Of a stretch of 64,000 nucleotides of DNA, positions 1 to 8,378 are shown piece by piece. Positions within the stretch are counted from its first letter, which is position 1, and each line of letters begins with the position of its first letter. The position numbers and the translations under genes are program-made. The stretch is from Paenibacillus_AB hodogayensis (lineage in GTDB: Bacteria > Bacillota > Bacilli > Paenibacillales > NBRC-103111): the NCBI RefSeq assembly GCF_039536325.1, contig NZ_BAAAYO010000008.1:567881-631880 (forward strand). The letters run 5' to 3'. Under the pieces are notes generated by a model that saw only the letters and a list, made by a program, of their open reading frames with translations, was not told the origin of the DNA and did no database searches.

Positions 1-666
1 CTTGCCGTATTCCTTCTGGAGCGTGCGACCCATCAGCACATTAAACTTCTGGTCCGTGCCCCCGAGCTCGACGTCGCTCTCCAGCTCCACGGAATCGTAA
101 CCCTGCATAAGCGGGTAAAAAAACTCGTGCACCCCGATCGGCTGTCCGCCGGAGTAGCGCTTGGTGAAATCGTCGCGCTCCAGAATGCGGGCCACCGTCA
201 CTTTCGCCGCCAGCTCGACGACTTCGGCGAAATTCAGCTTGCCGAGCCAAGCCGAATTATAGTAGACCGTCGTCCGTTCCGGGAGAAGCAGCTTGAACAG
301 CTGACGCTGGTACGTTTCCGCATTGCGCCGCACCTCTTCCTCCGACAACTGCCTGCGCGTTTCCGATTTGCCTGTCGGATCACCGATCCGGCCGGTAAAG
401 TCCCCGATAATAAGCTGCACCTCATGGCCGAGATCCTGAAACTGCCTCAGCTTGCGCAGCACGACCGTATGGCCGACGTGCAGATCGGGTGCCGACGGGT
501 CCATCCCGAGCTTGACCTTGAGCGGCACACCGGTCAACAGCGAGCGGGCGATACTCTCCTTCATGTCTTCCTCCGGCACGATTTCGACTGCGCCCCGCCG
601 GATGATGTCATATTGACGGAGAGCCTCCCGCCGCTGCCGCTCGTCCAATCGATTCCACTCTTCCAT
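1..666 (-). CDS. tyrS: Tyrosyl-tRNA synthetase, N-terminal part (cut by window edge)
   Basis: This enzyme charges tRNA-Tyr with tyrosine in the cytoplasm. The minus-strand frame opens with ATG at 666, about 8 nt after a GAGGAGGG ribosome binding site, and stays open to base 1, so about 222 residues are visible. The class I signature appears as PDLHVGH, followed by IIGDFTGRIGDPTGKS, and later GGTDQKFNVLMGR of the tyrosine pocket. The KMSKS loop and the S4-like C-terminal domain lie outside the window. The wording resembles the TyrZ-type rather than the short TyrS-type enzyme of Bacillus. The tyrosine T-box just upstream independently supports the call. Confidence 0.97.
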   Translation of the reverse strand, partial: MEEWNRLDERQRREALRQYDIIRRGAVEIVPEEDMKESIARSLLTGVPLKVKLGMDPSAPDLHVGHTVVLRKLRQFQDLGHEVQLIIGDFTGRIGDPTGKSETRRQLSEEEVRRNAETYQRQLFKLLLPERTTVYYNSAWLGKLNFAEVVELAAKVTVARILERDDFTKRYSGGQPIGVHEFFYPLMQGYDSVELESDVELGGTDQKFNVLMGRTLQKEYGK

Positions 667-712
667 CTTTGATGCCCTCCTCTGGTTTATTTTGGCGATA
701 GTCGGGTAAAAC

Positions 713-1050
713 AAAAAAAGCATTCCGTCCACAAAGGGACGGGAATGCTTGGCCCGCGGTACCACCCTAATTAAAGCTTCACCGTCCGGATGCGGCCTGC
801 AGGAGTGCCTCAGGCGCACAGAAACGGGAAATTCGCTTTCACTTGGCATGATAACGGGATGAACCCGGCGAAAGCTCGGCGCGCCTGACGCACGCTTGCC
901 TTCCGCAGCTCCGGACCGTAATTCGGACAGGAAACGCATACCGGCTCGCAGCGGCCGCCGGTTCTCTGAGATGCGTTTGTTCCTTCCCTACTCGCTTCGG
1001 CCATGCCGAAAGCAGCCCATCCTAGCTTATTTTTTAATGTAAATTTGATT
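713..1050 (-). promoter_or_regulatory. Tyrosine T-box riboswitch leader of tyrS
   Basis: On the minus strand the leader carries the conserved T-box AGGGTGGTACCGCGG (754-768), which pairs with the uncharged tRNA acceptor end. It is followed by a terminator hairpin (718-750) and a seven-T run (713-719). In stem I, the AGAGAACCGGCGG-type distal segment precedes GAATTACGGTCCGGAGC, which places a TAC tyrosine specifier at 920-918 followed by a purine. Uncharged tRNA-Tyr should therefore stabilise the antiterminator and allow tyrS transcription. The 5' end is inferred from the promoter. Confidence 0.93.
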
Positions 1051-1057
1051 GACACCA

Positions 1058-1087
1058 GTTATAACATACCCCCTCGGAAAAAGTCAA
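1058..1087 (-). promoter_or_regulatory. tyrS promoter
   Basis: Minus-strand TTGACT (1087-1082), an 18-bp spacer and TATAAC (1063-1058) form a SigA-type promoter that starts the T-box leader. It is only about 15 bp from the divergent PBP promoter. Confidence 0.7.
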
Positions 1088-1100
1088 ACGGATAAAGATG

Positions 1101-1109
1101 TGGTATAAT
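1101..1109 (+). promoter_or_regulatory. Extended -10 promoter of the class A PBP gene
   Basis: TGGTATAAT is a perfect extended -10 element (TGnTATAAT) 30 bp upstream of the PBP start. No good -35 is visible. The expected -35 position overlaps the -35 of the divergent tyrS promoter. Confidence 0.6.
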
Positions 1110-1139
1110 ATGAACGTTATGCCTAAGGAGGATAGATGA

Positions 1140-4100
1140 ATGACCGAGGACTTATCGAACAAGCCAGCCGCTGGACGCGGAGGCACGTGGAGAAAAGCGG
1201 GGCGCATAACCCTGGTCACCCTCAAATGGATATTCGTCACTGGAATCATAGTAGGGTTTTTGGGGGCGGGCGCCGCGTTAGGCTATGTTAGCGCTCTTGT
1301 AAAGGATGACCCGGTTCGGCCGCAAGATGAAATATTGGAAAGAATTAACGAAAACGACATTACCGGCTTTGTTTATTTCAACGACGATTTGCCGATCGGC
1401 CAACTCCGATCGGAAGAAGACCGCCGTCCGGTCGGCATCCAGGAAATCCCCGATGTGGTCAAGAACGCCGTCTTGGCTATAGAGGACCATGAGTTTTACG
1501 AACATTACGGCGTCAATCTGAAAGCTTTCACCCGGGCCGTCACACAGAAGCTGACCAATGCCGATGTACAGACCGGGGGCAGCACGATTACCCAGCAGGT
1601 CGCCCGGCGGGTATTCCTGACGCTCGACCGCAACGACAACCGCAAAGCCAAAGAAATTTTTCTGGCTCTGCGTCTGGAACGGCTCTTATCCAAAGATCAG
1701 ATTTTACTGGCATACCTGAACAAAATTCCTTACGGAAACGGCTCGTCCGGCTACAACATCTACGGCATCAAAGCGGCGGCCAAAGGCATCTTCAACATCG
1801 ACGACCTGAATCAGCTCAACGTCGCGCAAGCCGCGTATTTGGCCGGGGTGCCGCAGCTTCCTTCGAAGTATTCGGCCTTTACGAGCCGCGGAGAGCTGGA
1901 CGAGAAAGCGTTCGGTTCCGCGGTAGAGCGGTCGAAGCTCGTGTTGAAGCGGATGTTTGAAGAAGGCGTTATTACGCAGCAGCAATACGACGAAGCGCTA
2001 GCCTTCGATCTTCGCGGCTCGCTGGCCAAATCGGAGCAGAAAGCGTACAATACATACCCGTACCTGATGCTTGAGGTCGAGCGCCAAACAGCGGATATAC
2101 TGGCCAAGCTGGCCAATCCGGATTTGAAGCGGGATACGAAGGAAGGCCAGGAGCAGTATGCGGAGGCCCTTAAGCAGGCGCGCGAGGATCTGCTCCGCAA
2201 AGGCTATCATATTTACACGACAATCGACAAAACGCTGTATGACGAAATGCACGTGATCTCCGACAACAAGGACAACTTTACGCCGGACGATCCGACCAAA
2301 GGCATGGAGCAGATCGCCGCGATTGCGCTGGATAACAAGACAGGCGCGATTCTGGGGATGATCGAGGGGCGCGACTTTTACAAGGAACAGATGAATTTGG
2401 CGACCCAAATGACTCGTCAGCCGGGGTCCACGATGAAGCCGATCGCCGCCTACATTCCGGCTATCGATAAAGGCGCCATCTCGCCGGCCACCATAATCGA
2501 CGACGTTCCGGTCATCTTGAAGGATTATTCCAAAGGATTTCACTTGCCGGAAAACTGGGACAACGACTTCCACGGCCTCGTCACGGCGCGGCATGCGTTG
2601 AATCAGTCGTACAACATCCCGGCGATCAAAATCTTTCTTGATGTCGTTGGCATTAACGCAGCATGGGATTTTGCCAAAAAGCTCGGCATCACTACGCTGG
2701 AGAAGAGCGATTACGGCGCGCAAACCGGGGTAATCGGCGGCCTGTCCAAAGGGGTTTCGGTCGAAGAACTGACGAACGCGTTCAGTTCCATACCGAACAA
2801 GGGCGTATTCACCGACGCCTATCTGATCCGTAAAATTACGGATTCCGAAGGCAAAACGGTATACGAGCACCAGTTGCAGCCGGTTACCGCCTTTTCCGAG
2901 GAGACCGCTTATCTCATCACCGATATGATGAAGACGGTCGTCAGTTCGGGAACCGCAACGCTTTTGAAAAAAGACTTCAAATACTACAACAAAGTGCCGA
3001 TCTCCGGTAAAACCGGGTCGACGCAAAACGACGCCGATGCCTGGTTCGTCGGCTACTCTCCGGATATTACGGTCGGTGTCTGGGCCGGCTACGACCAGCA
3101 GAAATTTACGCTGAAGCAGACCGGCTGCAACAAGAACAGCGAACTCGGCTGCGGAACGCAGCGCGCCTTGAAAATCTGGGCCAAAGTGATGAACGCGGCC
3201 GTAGAGAAACGTCCGGAGCTGCTGCCGACCAAGGAATTCACCAAGCCGGCCAATATTGTGAGCATGACCGTGTCCGCCTACTCCGGCAAGCTGCCGAACG
3301 AGCAGACGACCAAGGCCGGCAAGACGAATACGGATATTTTCAACAAAAAGTTCATTCCGACCGAGGAAGATCAGACTCTGATCACCCAAAAGTATGTAAC
3401 GTTCGACGGCAAAGTGTATTTGCCTCAGCCGGGCACGCCGGCCGATATGGTACTGGAGAAAACGGTAGTAAAGCGCGAAAAGTCGATCGCGGACATCATC
3501 AAGCAGATCGAAGCGCTGCTTCCGCAATTGCCGGCCAACAACAGGCCGTCCATCGCCCACTACTACCCGCTGGACTACGAGAACGATGCGGCCTATACGG
3601 TCGATCCGCGCGTGGAGGACGGTCAAGTGCCTAACTCTCCGGGGGGTCTGACGCTGAAGAAGGTCGGCACCGCCAACGAGATTACGTTCCAGGAGGCCGG
3701 CAATCCGGATATCGTCGGATACCGGTTGTACAAAGCCTCCTCCGCTCCCGGCACGTTCCAGCGCGTCTCCGGCAAAGTCGTGCTGACCGGTCAGGATCTG
3801 CAATTCACGGATATTCCTTCCGGACAGTCCAAGGTCGGTTACTACGTAACCGCCGTAGACGTGGCCGGTAAGGAATCTAAGCCGAGCAAAGCCGTCATGT
3901 CCGACGGCACTGTGTTCGATCTGGCTTCGCCTCTCGATCCGTTCAACGCCCCGAACGGACAGAACGGCGGCGCTCCGGGCGACAAGCCGGGCGACAATAA
4001 ACCGGGAGACGACAAATCGGGGAACAAGCCGTCTGACGGCAAACCGGGCGACAAACCCGGCGATAGCAAGCCAGGAGACAGCAAACCTGGGGACGGCAAG

Positions 4101-4397
4101 CCGGGCGATACCGCCAAAACGCCACCGACCATACCGAAAAACGTCAGCATCAAGCCGTCCGGCACCAGCATCGAAATCAACTGGTCGGCCAATGCGAAGA
4201 CGGAAAACGTCAAACGGTACGACATTTATTTCAGCGATAAGGAAGACGGCACGTTCAAGAAGCTGCAGTCCAGCACCTCGAACAAACTGAACTATTACGC
4301 GCTCGTGTACGACGGCTGGTACCGGGTGGTCGCCGTTAACGACGCAGGCGAATCGAAGCCTTCTCCCGCCGTTCCTTACAAGCAAAAGAAGCCGTAA
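1140..4397 (+). CDS. Class A penicillin-binding protein (PBP1-type) with C-terminal fibronectin-like modules
   Basis: Bifunctional membrane-anchored peptidoglycan synthase of 1085 residues. A single N-terminal transmembrane helix (about 24-49) is followed by a GT51 glycosyltransferase with EDHEFYEHYG (115-124) and TGGSTITQQ (145-153). The transpeptidase domain has SxxK at S430-K433 (GSTMKP), SxN at S490-Y491-N492 and KTG at 624-626. The tail holds two fibronectin type III-like domains separated by a Gly/Asp/Lys/Pro-rich linker of the form GDKPGDNKPGD repeated. ATG 1140 follows AAGGAGG by 7 nt. An upstream ATG at 1136 is in another frame. All catalytic motifs are present, so the enzyme is expected to be active and to act outside the membrane. 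Confidence 0.95.
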   Translation: MTEDLSNKPAAGRGGTWRKAGRITLVTLKWIFVTGIIVGFLGAGAALGYVSALVKDDPVRPQDEILERINENDITGFVYFNDDLPIGQLRSEEDRRPVGIQEIPDVVKNAVLAIEDHEFYEHYGVNLKAFTRAVTQKLTNADVQTGGSTITQQVARRVFLTLDRNDNRKAKEIFLALRLERLLSKDQILLAYLNKIPYGNGSSGYNIYGIKAAAKGIFNIDDLNQLNVAQAAYLAGVPQLPSKYSAFTSRGELDEKAFGSAVERSKLVLKRMFEEGVITQQQYDEALAFDLRGSLAKSEQKAYNTYPYLMLEVERQTADILAKLANPDLKRDTKEGQEQYAEALKQAREDLLRKGYHIYTTIDKTLYDEMHVISDNKDNFTPDDPTKGMEQIAAIALDNKTGAILGMIEGRDFYKEQMNLATQMTRQPGSTMKPIAAYIPAIDKGAISPATIIDDVPVILKDYSKGFHLPENWDNDFHGLVTARHALNQSYNIPAIKIFLDVVGINAAWDFAKKLGITTLEKSDYGAQTGVIGGLSKGVSVEELTNAFSSIPNKGVFTDAYLIRKITDSEGKTVYEHQLQPVTAFSEETAYLITDMMKTVVSSGTATLLKKDFKYYNKVPISGKTGSTQNDADAWFVGYSPDITVGVWAGYDQQKFTLKQTGCNKNSELGCGTQRALKIWAKVMNAAVEKRPELLPTKEFTKPANIVSMTVSAYSGKLPNEQTTKAGKTNTDIFNKKFIPTEEDQTLITQKYVTFDGKVYLPQPGTPADMVLEKTVVKREKSIADIIKQIEALLPQLPANNRPSIAHYYPLDYENDAAYTVDPRVEDGQVPNSPGGLTLKKVGTANEITFQEAGNPDIVGYRLYKASSAPGTFQRVSGKVVLTGQDLQFTDIPSGQSKVGYYVTAVDVAGKESKPSKAVMSDGTVFDLASPLDPFNAPNGQNGGAPGDKPGDNKPGDDKSGNKPSDGKPGDKPGDSKPGDSKPGDGKPGDTAKTPPTIPKNVSIKPSGTSIEINWSANAKTENVKRYDIYFSDKEDGTFKKLQSSTSNKLNYYALVYDGWYRVVAVNDAGESKPSPAVPYKQKKP

Positions 4398-4433
4398 CGC
4401 GCATTCCGGATAGAACCGATTATGCACCAATGA

Positions 4434-4468
4434 AACAGCCCGAGCCTTCGATGAAGGCACGGGCTGTT
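4434..4468. terminator. Hairpin between convergent PBP and acsA genes
   Basis: AACAGCCCG/CGGGCTGTT arms enclose an inner GCCTTC/GAAGGC stem, giving a long hairpin between convergent genes. The following T-tract is poor on both strands, so it is probably a weak or factor-assisted bidirectional terminator. Confidence 0.55.
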
Positions 4469-4491
4469 CGGCGTTAACGGCTTTCTTCTTT

Positions 4492-6216
4492 TCAATCCTC
4501 GATCGTCGACAGGTCGCCGGTCGGCAGACCGAGCTCCCACGCCTTCAGCACGCGGCGCATGATTTTGCCGCTGCGCGTCTTCGGCAGCTTGTCCTTGAAC
4601 TCGATTTCACGCGGCGCGGCATGAGCGGCCAAGCCTTCCTTGACGAATTTGGCGATATCCGCCTTCAACTCGTCGCTCGGCTCGATTCCATCCCGCAGCG
4701 AGACAAACGCTTTGATGATCTCTCCGCGGAGCGGGTCCGGCTTGCCGATCACGCCCGCTTCCGCGACGGCCGGATGCTCGACCAGCTTGCTTTCCACCTC
4801 GAACGGTCCGACTCGCTCGCCGGACGTGTTAATCACGTCGTCGACGCGGCCCTGGAACCAGAAATAGCCGTCTTCGTCCATGTAGGCCGAGTCGCCGGAT
4901 ACGTACCAGCCCTGCAGACGGAAATACTCTTCATATTTGGACGGGTTGTTCCAAATTTTGCGCATCATCGAAGGCCAAGGCGTCTTGATCGCCAGATTGC
5001 CCATCCGTTTCGGCGGCAGTACGTTTCCTTCATCGTCGACGATAGCGGCGTCGGTGCCCGGGATCGGCTTGCCCATGGAACCCGGCCGGATGTCCATGCT
5101 CGGGTAGTTGCAGATCAGCTGACCGCCCGTCTCCGTCATCCACCACGTATCGTGAATGCGCTGCTTGTACACGTGCATCCCCCAGCGAATTACCTCGGGG
5201 TTAAGCGGTTCTCCTACGCTCAGCACATGGCGCAGGCTGGACAGATCGAACTGCTCCACGATATCGTCGCCGGCGCTCATCAGCATGCGGAACGACGTCG
5301 GCGCGCTGTACCAGACGGTTACCTTGTTGCTTTCAAGCGTCGCGTACCAGTCCTGCGGCTTGAAGCGGCCGCCTCGGATCACGTTTGTTGCCCCGTTAAG
5401 CCAAGGCGCGAACACCCCGTAGCTCGTTCCGGTTACCCACCCGGGATCGGCGGTGCACCAGTATATGTCGTCGGCCTTCAGATCGAGAACGATTTTGCCG
5501 GTATAGTAATGTTGAATCATGGCATTGTGGGCGTGAAATACCCCTTTCGGCTTGCCGGTCGATCCCGACGTATAATGCAGAATGAGCCCGTCCTCGCGGT
5601 CTACCCATTCGATGTCGAGCTGATCGGACGCCTGTCCCATCTCCGCGTGAAAATCAGCTTGTCCCGGTCCTGCTTCGATTCCGTCGCCGACCAGAATGAC
5701 GTGCTTCAGGTGCGGCAAATCGGCCACGGGCACCCGGGGCAGCAGCGCAGGCGTGGTGACGATCGCGACAGCCTCGCTGTCCTCAAGCCGATCGCGTACC
5801 GCCTGCTCCATGAACGCCTCGAACAGCGGGCCGACGATGGCTCCGATCTTGATCGTGCCAAGCAGCGCGTAGTACAGCTCCGGAGAGCGCGGCATGAAGA
5901 TGAAGACGCGGTCTCCCTTCTGCACGCCCAGCTTGCGGAGCACGTTGCCGAACCGGTTGGACCGGTCGCGCATCTCTCCGTAGGTGACCGTTTCGCTGCG
6001 TGTCGCGTCGCTATACAGCAGTGCGGCCTTGTGCCGCAGCCCGGCCTCGGCGTGCCGGTCGATGGCCTCGTAGGCCATATTAAGCTTCCCCGTCGTATGC
6101 CATGTAAAATGCTTCTCTGCGTCCGTCCAGGAAAACGTGCGGCGGGCCTCCTCGTAGCTTCCCAGATTGGCGTCCTGCGAGACGGCCCGGATGATTTCGT
6201 CTTGCTCGGTACTCAT
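4492..6216 (-). CDS. acsA: Acetyl-CoA synthetase (AMP-forming)
   Basis: Activates acetate to acetyl-CoA through acetyl-AMP in the cytoplasm. The 574-residue length matches the Bacillus enzyme (about 572). The adenylate-forming P-loop is YTSGSTGKPKG (215-225). The C-terminal KTRSGKIMRR carries the catalytic lysine at about 551, the residue that AcuA acetylates and AcuC deacetylates in B. subtilis. ATG 6216 follows GGGAGGG at good spacing. The gene is divergent from acuA-acuC, the B. subtilis arrangement, which supports control of this enzyme by lysine acetylation. A CcpA-like site lies in its leader. Confidence 0.97.
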   Translation of the reverse strand: MSTEQDEIIRAVSQDANLGSYEEARRTFSWTDAEKHFTWHTTGKLNMAYEAIDRHAEAGLRHKAALLYSDATRSETVTYGEMRDRSNRFGNVLRKLGVQKGDRVFIFMPRSPELYYALLGTIKIGAIVGPLFEAFMEQAVRDRLEDSEAVAIVTTPALLPRVPVADLPHLKHVILVGDGIEAGPGQADFHAEMGQASDQLDIEWVDREDGLILHYTSGSTGKPKGVFHAHNAMIQHYYTGKIVLDLKADDIYWCTADPGWVTGTSYGVFAPWLNGATNVIRGGRFKPQDWYATLESNKVTVWYSAPTSFRMLMSAGDDIVEQFDLSSLRHVLSVGEPLNPEVIRWGMHVYKQRIHDTWWMTETGGQLICNYPSMDIRPGSMGKPIPGTDAAIVDDEGNVLPPKRMGNLAIKTPWPSMMRKIWNNPSKYEEYFRLQGWYVSGDSAYMDEDGYFWFQGRVDDVINTSGERVGPFEVESKLVEHPAVAEAGVIGKPDPLRGEIIKAFVSLRDGIEPSDELKADIAKFVKEGLAAHAAPREIEFKDKLPKTRSGKIMRRVLKAWELGLPTGDLSTIED

Positions 6217-6242
6217 GCGATCCCTCCCGTTAAAGGCGATTT

Positions 6243-6256
6243 TTTAAACGCTTTCA
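6243..6256 (-). promoter_or_regulatory. cre-like site (CcpA) in the acsA leader
   Basis: On the minus strand TGAAAGCGTTTAAA matches the catabolite-responsive element TGWAANCGNTNWCA with one mismatch. It lies about 50 nt downstream of the probable acsA start site, where CcpA would block elongation. ccpA itself is 3 kb away. CcpA repression of acsA is known in B. subtilis. Binding here is inferred. Confidence 0.65.
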
Positions 6257-6310
6257 CAAGATTGTGCGCCGTGATGAACGAGCCAAGGTTGAACGTTTTG
6301 TGGCAACCCT

Positions 6311-6337
6311 ATTATACCATAATGGAAATGCGCTTAC
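6311..6337 (-). promoter_or_regulatory. acsA extended -10 promoter with a possible second half-matching cre
   Basis: Minus-strand TATAAT at 6316-6311, preceded by TG one base upstream (TGGTATAAT), is the likely acsA -10. The sequence TGGAAATGCGCTTACA (6323-6338 on the plus strand) upstream of it has one good cre half (CGCTTACA) and may be a second, weaker CcpA site at the -35 position. Confidence 0.5.
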
Positions 6338-6362
6338 ATTGCTTTTCATTGCTGCGTCAATC

Positions 6363-6371
6363 TGATATAAG
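6363..6371 (+). promoter_or_regulatory. Probable acuA promoter (extended -10)
   Basis: TGATATAAG is an extended -10 of the form TGnTATAAG, 53 bp before the acuA start. No convincing -35 is visible, which suggests dependence on the extended -10 or on an activator. Confidence 0.4.
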
Positions 6372-6423
6372 TACCTTAGGGGCTTTCAATAGAACGACCC
6401 ATCCGGAAAGGAGAAGCCTGTTC

Positions 6424-7056
6424 ATGGAGCACCGTAAACTGTATCACTCCAACGAGATCGAGTTTGAAGGCAAAACGCTGCTGGTGGAAGGACCGGTTCA
6501 TCCGGATCACCTGCGGTCGCTGCGCATGCATCCCGACCTGGACGCCTTCCGGCGTCCGAACGAGCAGCACGAAGCTCTGGTCGAAATCGCCGGCTTGCCC
6601 GAAGGACGCATCATCCTGACCCGCGACGAAGCGACAATCGTCGGATATGTCACGTTCCACTACGCCGACGAGATGGAGCGATGGTCCGAAGGCAACATGG
6701 AAGACTTGCTGGAGCTTGGCGCAATCGAAGTGGCTGACGACTACCGGTCGATCGGCTTAGGCAAAAAAATGATCCGGCTCGCCTTTCTGGAGGACCAGTT
6801 GGAGAACATGATTGTGTTCACGACCGAATATTATTGGCACTGGGACTTGAAAGGAAGCTTGTCCAACGTCTGGGATTATCGCAAAATGATGGAGAAGCTG
6901 ATGAAATCCGTGGATATGGTGTGGTTCGCTACCGACGATCCTGAAATATGCTCCCATCCCGCCAATTGCCTGATGGTCCGCATCGGCAAGCAAGTCCCGC
7001 TTTCCTCGGTGGAAAAATTCGATACGATCCGTTTTCACCAACGGTTCATGTTTTAA
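6424..7056 (+). CDS. acuA: AcuA protein acetyltransferase (GNAT), regulator of acetyl-CoA synthetase
   Basis: AcuA uses acetyl-CoA to acetylate the catalytic lysine of AcsA, switching it off. The 210-residue length equals B. subtilis AcuA. The centre reads as a GNAT fold, with GAIEVADDYRSIGLGKKMIR as the acetyl-CoA-binding segment. ATG 6424 is 10 nt after AAAGGAG. The longer upstream frame is only a shadow of antisense acsA. acuC follows after a 20-bp gap with its own ribosome binding site, so the two form an operon. The middle gene of the B. subtilis operon, acuB, is absent here. Confidence 0.93.
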   Translation: MEHRKLYHSNEIEFEGKTLLVEGPVHPDHLRSLRMHPDLDAFRRPNEQHEALVEIAGLPEGRIILTRDEATIVGYVTFHYADEMERWSEGNMEDLLELGAIEVADDYRSIGLGKKMIRLAFLEDQLENMIVFTTEYYWHWDLKGSLSNVWDYRKMMEKLMKSVDMVWFATDDPEICSHPANCLMVRIGKQVPLSSVEKFDTIRFHQRFMF

Positions 7057-7076
7057 GCAAACGGAGGAAATGGCTT

Positions 7077-8258
7077 ATGAGCACAAACGCGGTATATGTC
7101 TTCCACGAGAACGAGCTGCAGTACCGCTTTAACGATACGCACCCGTTCGATCCGGAGCGGCTGCTCATGACCCGCGACCTTCTGGAGAAGTCGGGAGCGC
7201 TGGATCCTTCGCAGTTTCGCAAGCCCCGCAAGGCGACGAATGCCGACATTCGCCGGGTGCATACTGCGGAATACGTGGCGGAGGTTCAGGCGCTCAGCGC
7301 GCTCCGGCCTTCGGAGAAAGCGATTGCCGATGCCGAGCGCTTCGGCCTTAACACCGAGGACACCCCTTTCTTTCCCGACATGCACGACATCACCTGCCAA
7401 ATCGCCGGAGGCTCCATCGAAGCGGCCGATCTGGTCATGTCCGGCCAGGCTCTTCATTCGCTCCATTTGGGCGGCGGGTTGCATCATGCTTTGCCCAATA
7501 AAGGGGCCGGATTTTGCATCTACAACGATGCCTCGGTCGCAATCGCTTACATTCGCGAGCATTATGACGCCAAAGTGCTTTACGTCGATACGGACGTTCA
7601 CCACGGGGACGGGGTGCAGTGGTCGTTCTATCACGATCCGCACGTCTGCACGCTGTCGTTTCACGAAACCGGCAAATATTTGTTCCCGGGCACAGGCGCG
7701 GCGAATGAACGCGGAGAAGGCGACGGCTACGGCATGTGCGTCAATATCCCGGTAGAGCCGTACACCGAGGACGATTCGTGGCTGGAAGGCTTCAATGAAG
7801 CGCTGGACCGCGTCGTCCGATTCTTCCGGCCGGACATCATCATCAGCCAGCACGGCTGCGACGCCCATGCGCTGGACCCGCTGGCCCACGTGCATTGCAG
7901 CATGCGCATTTACCGCGAGATGCCGGCCACGCTGCACCGGCTGGCCCATCAATATTGCGGCGGGCGCTGGGTCGCTCTCGGCGGAGGCGGCTACGACATA
8001 TGGCGTGTCGTTCCCCGGGCGTGGGGCATGCTTTGGCTGGAGATGACCGACCACCCGCTGGCGTCCAGGCTTGCCGCCGAGCCGAACCTGCCGCTGCCCG
8101 AATCGTGGCTGACGGAATGGACCAAGAAGAGCCCGCTTGAGCTTCCCCACACCTGGCTCGATCCGGTACACGACTGGACGCCGATCCCGAGGCGGAGCGC
8201 CATCACCGAGACGAACCGCCGAACTCGGGAAATCGCTTTGATGTACGTGCCCGAGTAG
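7077..8258 (+). CDS. acuC: AcuC, zinc-dependent protein deacetylase (class I/II HDAC fold)
   Basis: Removes the acetyl group from AcsA, reversing AcuA. The 393 residues compare with 387 in B. subtilis. HDAC-fold motifs include LGGGLHHALPNKGAGFCIYN and YVDTDVHHGDGVQW with the Asp/His zinc ligands, then SQHGCDAH and a C-terminal ALGGGGYD. ATG 7077 is 6 nt after GGAGGAAA. A longer in-frame extension overlaps acuA and is not credible. It is co-transcribed with acuA, and the transcript should end at the hairpin at 8294. Confidence 0.95.
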   Translation: MSTNAVYVFHENELQYRFNDTHPFDPERLLMTRDLLEKSGALDPSQFRKPRKATNADIRRVHTAEYVAEVQALSALRPSEKAIADAERFGLNTEDTPFFPDMHDITCQIAGGSIEAADLVMSGQALHSLHLGGGLHHALPNKGAGFCIYNDASVAIAYIREHYDAKVLYVDTDVHHGDGVQWSFYHDPHVCTLSFHETGKYLFPGTGAANERGEGDGYGMCVNIPVEPYTEDDSWLEGFNEALDRVVRFFRPDIIISQHGCDAHALDPLAHVHCSMRIYREMPATLHRLAHQYCGGRWVALGGGGYDIWRVVPRAWGMLWLEMTDHPLASRLAAEPNLPLPESWLTEWTKKSPLELPHTWLDPVHDWTPIPRRSAITETNRRTREIALMYVPE

Positions 8259-8293
8259 AAGCGGCTCGGAAATCGGATCGCTTGCAACAACCC

Positions 8294-8326
8294 AAAAGCG
8301 CAGCCCCAGATGCGGGCTGCGCTTTT
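8294..8326. terminator. Bidirectional terminator between acuC and mtnN
   Basis: Perfect 13-bp stem AAAAGCGCAGCCC/GGGCTGCGCTTTT with a 7-nt loop between two convergent genes. A/T runs at both feet make it suitable for both strands. Confidence 0.85.
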
Positions 8327-8378
8327 GACTCGTTTTCGACCGGTCGCCGAACGGACAGGACAGTCCGGCGCGGTACGT

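Noticed and set aside
1998..4460. An 820-codon open frame antisense to the PBP gene
   Set aside because: It mirrors the PBP codons in a GC-rich genome, has no ribosome site and resembles no family, while the PBP motifs on the other strand are complete.
4621..6423. A long plus-strand frame that runs into acuA and would extend it by 600 residues
   Set aside because: It is antisense to acsA. The acuA start at 6424 has a proper ribosome site and gives the exact family length.
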